Below are positions 53,694 through 63,361 of a stretch of DNA of 64,000 bases, piece by piece (positions within the stretch are counted from its first letter, which is position 1; each line of letters starts with the position of its first letter). This DNA is from Monoplex corrugatus. Lineage: Eukaryota > Mollusca > Gastropoda > Littorinimorpha > Ranellidae. The notes under the pieces were generated by a model. It did not search any database, was not told where the DNA came from, and saw nothing but the letters and a program-made list of their open reading frames with translations. Location: the NCBI GenBank assembly GCA_030674185.1, contig CM060307.1, positions 73,069,699 to 73,133,698 on the forward strand, in the 5' to 3' direction. The translations under genes and the position numbers were made by a program.

Positions 53694-55001
53694 ATTTTCA
53701 CAGAACTTTGAATGGACAGTGGATTTTTTTGATTTGTTTCTTTTTTGCTTTGGTCACTCATTGAAATCTCAGGAATATCTGCAGTCTATGATTTCATCTT
53801 GCCTAACACAAATGAATGCCACTGGAAATGTACATTGATGAGATAAGTTAGACTTTTGTGACTGCTTCTTTAAGACAAAAAAATAGGGGGAGGGGTTTAG
53901 TTCAGATTGACCCTTGGTTGACATCACATGTACTTATTGATGACAGTTGTATCATATACCCTTAATAACCAAAAACAAATACAAAACAAAAAATTACCAA
54001 GCAATTAAACTTGAGATTGATCTAAATGAGCTTGTTACATTTGTTTGTGGACGTAGTTTATCCGCAAGGATTAGTCAGCTGCCCCTTAATAAATCTTCAC
54101 CTCACTTAGGTCATATCAGCATATGCCCCACCCGGGGTGAAGCTGGGAATATGCCAGTTTGATCGAGCTTGTCCTTGTTTTGGGTCACCATATCTGGTGA
54201 TTTCAGTCTGTCGGTGAGAGGCAGAGACCTGTTTGCAGGCAGACCAGGAAGTACAGTCTGACAGTTTGATTTAAATATTTCAAAATCCCTGTTTGATTTA
54301 AGATGTCAAAAATCCCTTTTTGATTTTTGGATAGGAGAAGTAACTGGACATGACTCTCAGTAATGAAGTAACAATTGATATCAAAAGTTTTTTTATATTT
54401 TTTTTTTAAATGAGAAATGAAGGAGAAAACTGCATGTCTTGCAAACTTACAATAGGTTCAGAGCCATTGAAAAAGAGAACAAATCGCTGTTGGAGTTTAG
54501 AGTTTGTTCAGGAGGGAGTAATTGCTGTCTGGCTGTAATTATCTGGCAGAATCCTTGAGCAAGCACAAAGTCTTTGTGTACTGGCAAGGTCTTGAGAGTG
54601 GGGAAATGGGAACTAATGAAAAAAAAAAAAAAGCTGACACCACCAGAATGACTGGACCATTATCACAGATGGGGAATAGTCCAATTTTTATATTGTGAGG
54701 GTATTGAACTCATTACATTGGATCCAGAGTCCATGGCTCTGTCAACAGCACCAGCCAGCTTACAGGTTGAAAATGTATCAGCAGGAGATGATTTTTAAGA
54801 AATTGTCAGGTAACCTTCACATCAGACAATGTGATCTGTTGTTGTTAGTCACGTAATCATAAAGTGCATGTTTGTGTGAGCATGTACTTGTGTGTATAGT
54901 GTGTGTGTGTGTGTGTGTGTGTGTTCGTTTGTGAAAATGGAAGACTGCAAGACTGTGAGTTAATAGCAAAGAAAAAATGAGTATGATGTAAATGAAATAA
55001 A
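53694..55001 (+). terminator. INO80C: INO80C 3' UTR and polyadenylation signal
   Basis: AATAAA at 54996-55001 is followed by a GT-rich stretch (TTTTTGTGTGTGTC), a good poly(A) signal with downstream element. The UTR would be about 1.3 kb and include a minus-strand SINE family 2 copy and a (TG)n at 54899-54925. An earlier site cannot be ruled out. Confidence 0.65.
54470..54765 (-). mobile_element. SINE family 2, minus-strand copy with tRNA-like head
   Basis: Read on the minus strand: GGCTGGTGCTGTTGACAGAG (A-box-like) and ATGAGTTCAATACCC (B-box-like), then CCCCATCTGTGATAATGG, CTCAAGACCTTGCCAGTACA and AACAAACTCTAAACTCC. This is the only copy where the tRNA-related head is reasonably clear. Confidence 0.65.
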
Positions 55002-55139
55002 AACTCTTGATCTTTTTGTGTGTGTCTTTTATCTACCTGATTGTCAGATATTAGAAAAGCATGTTAATTCATGAGATGTTTCAAGTGCTACTTCACCTCT
55101 TTGTGAATAGTGGGAAACAGACATTGTCACTTGTTTTCC

Positions 55140-55712
55140 AGAAGTGTTTTTCAGAGGGTAGTTACAGCCTGTTTCTGCCCTGTGGGGATGCTAGGATCTT
55201 CCAGTATGAATACTGTCCCCATCTTCTGGAAATTCTGTGCTACAAATTTCCTCTTTTCTGTCACTCTCTTTGTTTCTGCTTTGTTCCTTTGCTTTCTGTC
55301 ATTTCTTCCTATCATTTTCTGCTTTGCTGGTCTATTCACCTATAATATATGTTTTCAATAAAGTCTTAATACTTTCTAAAGGGATTGATAATTGGGCACA
55401 TGTATTCAGGGTATTTTTGAATCTAGGAAAGTAATTTTGGGTAATTCATGCCTGGTTTTATATGCGTTTTAGAGTCCTTACTTATGCTTCAGTTTATATC
55501 TAGATACGTTTTTTTGAATCCCTCTATGTGATAAGTTGGACAAGAGTGGTCAGTGCCAGGGGCATCTCCTTTGCTGATGTGTGCGAATGCATTGATCTGT
55601 GTACTTAATTTTCTTTTTCTTTTTTTTCCCTGTGGAAGTATTGTGTATATGTTTTGAAATGGTTATAGCCCTGATATGGCTCAACGCAGCTATCTGGGCT
55701 AAAAAAAAAATT
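55140..55712 (-). repeat. Unclassified dispersed repeat, family Rep3, copy 3
   Basis: Reverse complement of copies 1 and 2: CCCTGTGGGGATGCTAGG, GGAAATTCTGTGCTACAAAT, ATTTTGGGTAATTCATGCC, AGTGCCAGGGGCATCTCC, AGCCCTGATATGGCT. Confidence 0.8.
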
Positions 55713-55861
55713 AAAAAAGTAAAAATAACTGTCTATTGTGCCAATTTGGCAATTTTCTTCCTTTCCTGTTCCATACAGTGTTGTGTCAGATGCATGTGTC
55801 CTCGTTGTTCTGGTTGTTAGGCAAACACTTTGCAGGTAATATGTTGCTGCACAATGTACAC

Positions 55862-56350
55862 ATTCTTTTCTTTGGGGATAGTCATTCCTTATTCCCCTGT
55901 GGGGATGCTTGGGGCTCTTTCAGTATGAATATCTCCATCTTCTGGAAGTTCTGTGCTAAAAATTTCTTTTCTGTCACTCTCTTTGTATCTTTCTTCCTCC
56001 TTTGCTTTCTGTCAGTTCTTTTTTTTCTCTTAGGATTGATAATTGGATACATGTATTAAGTGCATTTTTGGGTCTAGGGAAATGAGATATGCAGAAGCAA
56101 TTTTAGGTAATTTAGGCCCGTTTTTGTATGTGTTTTAGTGTCCTTTGTTATGTTTAAATTTGTATTCAGGTATGTTTTTTTTTCAATACTCTGTGTGATA
56201 AATTGAACGGAGTGGTCAACGTCAGGGTCATCTCTTTAGATCATGTGTGCGAATGCATTTTTTTTTCTTTCCTATTGAAGTGTAGTGTATGGTTTGAAAC
56301 TGTTATAGCATGATATGGCTCTTTGCAGTCTGCTGGGCTTTGAACTAAAA
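55862..56350 (-). repeat. Unclassified dispersed repeat, family Rep3, copy 4
   Basis: Same orientation as copy 3 and 150 bp from it: CCTGTGGGGATGCTTGGG, TGGAAGTTCTGTGCTAAAAA, ATTTTAGGTAATTTAGGCCC, AACGTCAGGGTCATCTCT, GATATGGCTCTTTGCAGTC. It ends GGGCTTTGAACTAAAATAAC. Confidence 0.8.
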
Positions 56351-56391
56351 TAACAATAACAATTCATTCATTTTGTTCCTCTTTAGGGTGG

Positions 56392-56590
56392 TGGTGGGGA
56401 TGTACAATAGCTATATTTGTCTTTCTATAAGCCACTGAAGACTGACATGGCTCACAGGGTCTTTAATATGTCTGTTGCACATAGCTTGATCTGAGAGATC
56501 AAGAAAGAAATATCTCCACCCTTACCTATCGGATGCTTGGCAGGAAGCGTAGTACTCAGACCATCCGACTGGAAGTCCCAAACCCTTAAC
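56392..56590 (-). mobile_element. tRNA-derived SINE, family 1, minus-strand copy
   Basis: The minus strand reads GGACTTCCAGTCGGATGGTC, GATAGGTAAGGGTGGAG, AAAGACCCTGTGAGCCATGT and CAGTGGCTTATAGAAAGAC. Diverged; most of the head is missing. Confidence 0.65.
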
Positions 56591-56639
56591 GCATTTCGTT
56601 ATTGTGTCTGTCTTAATTCGCAATACTAGTCTGTTTATC

Positions 56640-56670
56640 ACGACTCTCTCTCTCTCTCTCTGTATCTGTC

Positions 56671-56703
<33 letters not shown>

Positions 56704-56710
56704 TTCTCTA

Positions 56711-56748
<38 letters not shown>

Positions 56749-57273
56749 CATATGGAGCTGTGGCATTACTTGAATAAATATCTGAATCTATCTCTCTCTC
56801 TCTATCTCTCTGTCTGTCTGTCTGTCTGTCTGTCTCTTTCGCTCTCTCTCTCTCTCTCTCTCACTCTCTCACTCTCTCTCTCTCTCACTCTCTCTCTCTC
56901 TGTCTGTCTCTCTCTCTCTCTCCACTCTCTCTCTGTGTCTCTCTGTCTCTCTGTCTCTCTCTCTCACTCTGTCTGTCTCTCTTACATCCTAATCGTCACT
57001 TTCATGTGCAAGTCAGTGTCTGCAAACAGCACAAGTTCAATAAGTTATTGACTAATGACTGTTCCTCAGTAGCAGAACCGACAACTAGCCTGCATTAAGT
57101 GTACTCCTATCATTCCACGACTAAGTATTCCTACAAGTAAAACAAGCAAGCAAAGCTAATAGTTTTCGACTTAAGTCAACTGACTAGACTGACTGTGCAT
57201 CGATTTCTGCAATTGACTGATCCCTCACCACCAAATCAAATATCCATTTGCCTCAGTCAGTACAGGAGTCGGC

Positions 57274-57310
<37 letters not shown>

Positions 57311-58600
57311 GTCACTCTCTCTCTCTCTGTCACTCTCTCTCTCTCTCTCTCTGTCTCTCTCACTCTCTCTCTCTCTCTCTTTCTTGCCCCCTCACTTTCT
57401 CTCTCCCCCTTCCCTCAACCCCTCTTTCTCTCTCTCCCCCTCCCTCCATCTCTTTCTACTTCGACCTCTTTTTTCTCTCTGTCTCTCCCCCTCCCTCCCT
57501 CTATGTCTGTCTCCTCGACCTTCCTTTCTCACTCACTCCTTCCCTTTCTGTCTTCCCCTCTCTCTCTCCCTCCCTTTCTCTGTGTCTCCGCCCTCTCTCT
57601 CTCTCTCTCCCTCCCTCCCTCCCTCCCTACCTCGCTCTCTTTCTCTTTCTCCTCACTTGGTAATCAGTACCTTCACTTGCAAGTCAGTGTCTGCAGTCAA
57701 TGCAAGTTTAACAAGTTACTGAGTGATAACCTCGACAACCAGCTCGTTTAACCCTTTGACCCCCACACCTTGTCCATCAGCATCCTGCATTGTCAACCGT
57801 GAAAGCAAAGCAAAAACTTAAACCCTTTGACTCCTTCACCCTATGCACCAGCTTCCTGCAGGAAACTGGTGGATAGGATGAGGGAATCATAGGGTTAAGT
57901 TTTTGCAGTTGGGGGATAGGGTGTGGGAGTCAAAGGGTTAAAGTGTAGCTGTATCATTCCACGACAAAGCATCCCTACAACTACTGTAAAGAAGTTAACC
58001 GAGTTGTCCTCAGTTACAGTCAACTGACAGAACTGACTGTGCACTGGTGTCTCCAACTGACCGACCTTTCACCACCAAATTAAATGTTCATCCGACTCGA
58101 TCAGTGCGGGCGTCGGTTCTCTCTCTGTTTCTCTCTGTCTTTCTGTCTCTGTCTCTCTCTCTGTGTCTCCGTCTCTGTCTGTCTGTCTCTTTGTCTCTCT
58201 CTGTCTCTGCTTCTCTGTCTGTCTGTCTCTCTGTCTCACTCCACCCCTCTCTCTCTGTCTCTCTCCACACAATCTTTCTCTCTCTGTCTCTGTCTGCCTC
58301 TCTGTCTCTGTCTCACTGTCTTTCTGTTTCTCTCTCTCATGCTCCCCCCTCTCTCTCTCATTCCCTCTCTCTCTCTTCCCTCCCTTTCTCTCTCTCCACT
58401 CCCTCTCTCTCTTTCACTCCATCTCTCCCCTCAGTTTCTCTCACTCTCCCCCTCTCTCCCTTTCTCTCTCTTCCCCTCCCTCTCTCACGCTGTCTCCCTC
58501 CTCTCACCTCCTCTTTCTCCATCCCTTCTCTCTTTCTCCACTCCCCTGCTCTCTCTCCTCCCTCTCTCTCTCTCCCTCCCCTCTCTCTCTCTATCTTTCT
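56640..58600. repeat. Three (CT)n blocks separated by duplicated spacers
   Basis: CT/CTGT pyrimidine arrays at 56640-56995, 57280-57655 and 58115-58605 alternate with two related unique spacers (56996-57275 and 57658-58112). Both spacers carry GCAAGTCAGTGTCTGCA, ATCATTCCACGAC and TTTCACCACCAAAT-like blocks. Long Ser/Leu frames on the plus strand and Arg/Glu frames on the minus strand are repeat artefacts. Confidence 0.9.
57752..57937. mobile_element. Palindromic piggyBac-type MITE with resolvable insertion site
   Basis: Flanked by TTAA at 57748-57751 and 57938-57941. Outer ends are CCCTTTGACCCCCACACC and GTGTGGGAGTCAAAGGG. An inner palindrome (57823-57894) is centred on TTCCTGCAGGAA with TTAA at both its sides. 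The related spacer at about 57100 lacks it and has a single TTAA. Confidence 0.9.
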
Positions 58601-58605
58601 CTAGT

Positions 58606-59735
58606 TATTCCTCTACACCCGAAAAAGCTATCGTTCTCGTTCTTCTCTACCCCTCCCCTTCTCTTCACCTAGCTCCTGCCCTCTCTTTTTCTCTCCTCTC
58701 TTTTTCGTCCATAGATAGATCCTTACTAATTTTATACCACTATGTGATCAACGCATTTAGGCCATGGGAAATCATGAATGTACGAGAGACCAAGCATAAA
58801 TCAATTGCAAACTTCTATAATGTAAACCAAGGCAATTATAGAAAATGATAAGTAAAAATTTTGTTTAAAGTATGATTGATTTCTGTTCAGCGCTGATGAT
58901 CCATTGGAGACTGAATACATGATTTCCGCTAAAAGATTAAACAAAACAAATACAAAAAATGAAAACTAGAGAAAAACAAAACAAAACAAAACAAACAAAC
59001 AAACAAACAAACAAAAAACAACAACAACAAAACAACAAAATTGAAAGATGATAATATTTATCAGGATTCCTCGATATTGTTTTTGCACTGATTGTAACCC
59101 AGTTTCGATGTTGAAAACAGCACAACAGGACATTTTGTACATATGGACAGAAATTTGCGTTTTCTATGTCCGCGTTTGAAATTCAGTTTCAGTTTCGCAA
59201 GACGACGTCTCCGCGCTCGGAACGAAATCCATATGCACTAACATCACAGATGCTATGTGTGTGGTGATCATGGTACAAGCCTTAAGCCTGCAGTGAAAGG
59301 AGAGACTGTTAGAAAGGCTTGACGGATGTTTCATCTTGCGGGCCTCGTTGACGGCAGGATACATACAAAGATAAGTGCAGAGGTCAGCCAGTTCACGCAG
59401 TCTTCTCGAAACAGACTAAAGAAAAAGACCCCATGACTTGTAACGTCATCTTCATCGCTCTCATTGTTATGAATCATGACAGAAAACTGGTCGCACACTC
59501 TCTGGCCCTTCGTGCTATGTTCTCAATGTGCCCTCAGTGTCATATTTCTTCTGTCCCCGGGAGTTGGGGTGGGTGGGTGGGGGTGGGGAGGAGACTTTAC
59601 GTCCAAGACTTTGATGTCGGTGATTTACGAGGCATGTCATGGAGGAGATGACAGTGATCAAACTTATTGTCTCTCGATAAGTGGTTTAATAAATTGTATA
59701 CGAAATTTGTCCCGGTATACGTATTATTGAAATCC
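58606..59735. other. Intergenic, with possible diverged SINE at about 59175-59290
   Basis: A-rich (AAACA)n lies at 58975-59040. 59175-59290 carries TTCAGTTTCAGTTTCGCAAG followed by GAAATCCATATGCACTAACA, resembling a mollusc SINE consensus from memory. 59555-59590 is a GGGTGG run. No gene was seen. Confidence 0.4.
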
Positions 59736-59909
59736 ACTGCATTTTTGATAGAACTGTGACACAAGATATCATGTTTTGTTCAATCCCTCCTTACAACATA
59801 ACATCTAGCCTGTTCACCGCCCATCATTGCTGTCTGTTGGTAGATGGCTTAGTAAGTTGTAATCGAATTATCTTTGTTCAGGATACGTATTACTGAGGTC
59901 TATTGCATT

Positions 59910-60539
59910 GATTGATAACAGCAAGCGGCACAACCTTGAGACAGGTTGATAAGTTTAAATATCTGGGAACGATCATTTCACCAGATGGCAGATGAACATC
60001 AGAAATAGCCAGCAGAATCGGCCAAGTCAAAACAGCGTCCAAGAAGATGAAAAGCATTCTTACCAACAAATGCCTATCAATTAACATTATTAGGAAGAGA
60101 GTTCTTGAATGTTATGTAGAACCGGTAATGTTATATGGTTCTGAAACGTGGACAGTCAACAAGCAAAGCCAGAACAAGATTGAGACAGCCGAGATGTGGT
60201 TTCTAAGAAGAATGTTGAGAGTTCCATGGACAACAAAGAAAACAAACGAGACAGTCTTGATGGAGTCAGACACAAGCAGATCATTCATAAGGAAGATTAG
60301 GAAAGGACAGGCAGCATTTATAGGCCATTTTATGAGGAAGGGGGAATTGGAGCATCTGGTCACAGCAGGAAAGCTGGAGGGGAAAAGAGCGCCAGGTAGA
60401 CCCAGGGAGAAAATATTGGACTTGCAGAGTGGCTGAAGACAGAGAGGGTGGAAGATGTGCTTGCTGCAACAAGGGATAGAAACATATGGAGGGCCATGAT
60501 CGCCAACGCCATGCGGCAGGGCACTTGATGATGATGAGG
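59910..60539 (+). mobile_element. RTE-type LINE, 5'-truncated, with target-site duplication
   Basis: It encodes the RTE polymerase C-terminus: DKFKYLGTIISPDGR, then VEPVMLYGSETWTVNKQSQN, MWFLRRMLRVPWT, IRKGQAAFIGHFMRKGELEH and GKRAPGRPREKI. It ends with the short GATGATGATGA tail typical of RTE elements. ATTGCATT occurs at 59902-59909 and 60540-60547 as a target-site duplication. It has a stop near 59988 and a frameshift near 60430, so it is inactive. Confidence 0.88.
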
Positions 60540-60547
60540 ATTGCATT

Positions 60548-60802
60548 AATTTTGATAGAACTGTGACACAAGATCTCATGTTTCGAGTCCAGTCTCTCCC
60601 TGCAATATAAATGATGGCCTGTTCACCGCCCATCTAAGAGCTCCAACCATTCTACGTACGACCCTCATGCCTCCCCCGTTTCAAAACATTACTAGTGCTT
60701 AGGATTTTGTGCAGGCTCAAGGAGTCTGCCAGATAACTGCTGGCAGATTTGTGTGAAGTGCACATGGATTTATCCGAGTGCAATACACCTGTCTTGAACA
60801 GA
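60548..60802 (+). mobile_element. SINE family 2 copy, next to a C23 run
   Basis: Head TTTTGATAGAACTGTGACAC and TTTCGAGTCCAGTCTC (B-box-like), body GGCCTGTTCACCGCCCATCT, TTTTGTGCAGGCTCAAGGAG and ATAACTGCTGGCAGATTTG, end TCTTGAACAGA, followed by 23 C (60803-60825). Confidence 0.75.
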
Positions 60803-60825
60803 CCCCCCCCCCCCCCCCCCCCCCC

Positions 60826-61189
60826 AGATTGCATTCCGAGATTATAATGGATTTACAGGAGGCAAGTCGTCCTGTGACTCTCTGTGAACAAAGAATCGAT
60901 GTGTTGTCTTATCTTTATTCTGGAGTTTTTTCGAGAGGAATTCATCTCAGCATCAGTACATTTTTCACCAACTGATATCACCACGTCTTTACACATTTCA
61001 TACACTGATTGATATCAGAGAAAAGCAGAAGAATGGACAGGAAAACAACATCTAAGAATGGATAAGCCTGAACTTCAGCAATTCTCGGAGGACCAGGAGA
61101 GATGAGGAAACTTGTCGCAAAATAATCAGAAGTGTCCTTATGACTCACGGGGTTACATAGATAATGTTACATACATCATATTGCATCAC
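60826..61189. other. Intergenic, nothing recognised
   Basis: Unique-looking sequence between SINE copies. No ORF or repeat family could be supported. Confidence 0.4.
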
Positions 61190-61650
61190 AGCCTACATAC
61201 TCCGCATTGGGTGGGCGAGATGATTGTTTTCATGTTCTCGTAAGCCAACCACCGACATGTCTTACAGGATATTTCACGTGCTGTTAGATTTTCTACGTGC
61301 GTATACATATCAAGGCAGGTTAGGTACTGGCAGGTCTGCACACATGTTACACAAGAGATAGGAGAAATCTCCACGCTTTACCCATCTAGAACAAAGGGAC
61401 GACCGCACACGTCATCTTTCAACAACATCGCTGAAGTCTGTGGTCTGGAGGTCCAGGAGGTCTCCCACAGATGTCTTAATCGTGTTACCTGGAGAAAACC
61501 CGTGACGTCGAGCGTGGTTCCTACCCACGATTCCGGCGAGGGAAAGAGATGAGATGAGATGAGATGAGATGAGATGAAATGAGATGAGATTACCCATCTA
61601 AGGGGAGGTGTCTATGCAGATCGGACCTAGGACCTTCTGATTGAAAGTTC
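61190..61650 (-). mobile_element. SINE family 1 copy interrupted by a GAGAT-repeat segment
   Basis: Minus strand: a head with GGTCCTAGGTCCGATCTGC (61600-61650) and a body with ATGTGTGCAGACCTGCCAGT, ACGCACGTAGAAAATC, ATCCTGTAAGACATGTCGGT and CAATGCGGAGTATG. Between them (about 61400-61585) lies other sequence ending in (GATGA)n repeats. TAGATGGGTAA occurs on both sides of that insert. Confidence 0.65.
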
Positions 61651-61770
61651 AATACAATACAATACAATACAATATTTTATTTACATAGCGCAAAATCTTG
61701 ATAAAATCAAATCTAAGCGCTGAAACAGACACACACGCACGCACGCACGCACGCACACACACGCACGCAC

Positions 61771-61834
<64 letters not shown>

Positions 61835-62301
61835 ACGGCTATAAATGGGGAGAAAGAATAAAAGCAATGGAAAATTATAGAGAGCATATTATATACAATT
61901 ATATATTACAATGTGATTCCCCTCCGAGTGGAGACAGGCTGCAGAGGGGATTGAGTGAGGTCAGGATTTTATGCAGAGGAGAAAAGGTGAGTTTTGAGAG
62001 CGGACTTGAAGGAGACAAAAGTAGGTTGCTGATGGACTGAGAGAGGAAGTTTGTTCCAGGAGAGTGGACCAGAAACAGAGAAGGCTCGTGGACCATAGGT
62101 ATTGAGCTTAGTGCGTGGAAAGCGAAAAGTCAGAGGATCGGAGGCAGAGCGGAGGGTACGTGAGGGAACATAGATCTCAAGTAGGCTTGACAGGTAATCA
62201 GGGGCTGCGTTATTGAGACTTTTGTAGCACATGGTGTCTAGTTTGTACTGTATGCGCTTTGATACAGGGAGCCAGTGAAGTTGTGCCAGGAGAGGAGATG
62301 C
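61651..62301 (-). mobile_element. CR1/L2-type LINE, copy D
   Basis: Minus strand: tail (AATAC)n/ATATT, GCGC hairpin, (GT)n/GCGT tract at 61731-61835, GGCTATAAATGGGGAGAAAG and the RT C-terminus open at 62232-61969 (MCYKSLNNAAPDYLSSLLEI to HLFSSA). It breaks at 62301, immediately followed by a SINE family 1 head-like sequence. Confidence 0.9.
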
Positions 62302-62481
62302 TTACCCACTTGACTACCACGCCTGTCAATGTACTGTTATGAAGGCAACAGCACACAGACTGCCATCTGCCCTGTGGGACGTCAGGAGTCTGACCTGTTA
62401 GATAATAACTGGTTGATTTTTGGTGAAGCGCCAATGGAACTGTCCGAGTGCAAATGAATCCCTCTTGCACAAAACTATCAA

Positions 62482-62709
62482 CCCTTTGAGTCCCGCACCC
62501 TATCCACCAACTGCAAAAACTTTAACCCTTTGGCTCCCGCACCCTCTCCACAACTGCATAAAACTTAACGCTTTGATTTCCTCACCCTATCCACCAGCTT
62601 CTTACAGGAAGCTCGTGTATAGGGTGAGGGAATCAAAGGGTTAAAATTTCGCTTTGCTGGCGTGGTTGGCAATGCAGATGCTGGTGGACGGGTTGCGGGA
62701 GTCAAAGGG
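62482..62709. mobile_element. Palindromic piggyBac-type MITE, most complete nested copy
   Basis: Flanks are TCAA (62478-62481) and TTAA (62710-62713). From left: CCCTTTGAGTCCCGCACCC, a second arm CCCTTTGGCTCCCGCACCC after TTTAA, then a third arm CTTTGATTTCCTCACCC. The centre is CTTCTTACAGGAAGC. Right arms are GGGTGAGGGAATCAAAGGG-TTAA, TTCGCTTTGCTGGCGTGG and GGGTTGCGGGAGTCAAAGGG. A SINE family 2 end lies left of it and a SINE family 1 head right of it. Confidence 0.88.
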
Positions 62710-62713
62710 TTAA

Positions 62714-63220
62714 TAACTGAACGCCTTACCCACTTGATGACCGTGCCGTCAGACCACAGAACACAAATAAGGCCTACCCTTGTCGTGCGGTCCTCTAGCC
62801 ATAGTACGCCACACTGGAAGCTGGCGGAAGTGAAAATTTCTTTTCCTAAACGTACCATGTCTCCCGCAGAAAGGCTGAAATCAAGCCACGTCGACAACAT
62901 CAAAAGCCATGAAATGGCGATTCACTGGACACAGACGACAGGTCGGCACGATCAACGGCAGCGAAAAGCTCGCTAGCAGAAAAAGAGAGTGAAAGAGGGT
63001 CTATGTTGGTGAGGGAAAATGCAGACTGTGACACATAGTGTTAGTTTCAGTAAAGGTTCAGCTGGATTTTAAGGATTAGTACTGCCGGGACATGAAATGA
63101 GTTTTGAATGAAAATAATGTTTAGGATAAGACAAATTTTATAATTCAAAATATCACTAGGCCATGATTAATGTTAAAACATATCTGGCATTAAGTCGAAA
63201 GTTATAATTGAAAATAGTTG
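62714..63220. other. Intergenic with SINE family 1 head remnant
   Basis: 62720-62752 (CGCCTTACCCACTTGATGAC and CGTGCCGTCA) is the minus-strand SINE family 1 head. The remainder is unique and without a recognised gene. Confidence 0.5.
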
Positions 63221-63325
63221 GAATACACACACACACACGCACGCACGCACACACACACACACACGCACGCACGCACGCACCACACACACACCACACACAC
63301 ACACGCACGCACGCACACACACTCA

Positions 63326-63361
<36 letters not shown>

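Noticed and set aside
56752..58848. Leu/Ser-rich plus-strand frames and Arg/Glu minus-strand frames over CT arrays
   Set aside because: Repeat-encoded; frames change with array length.
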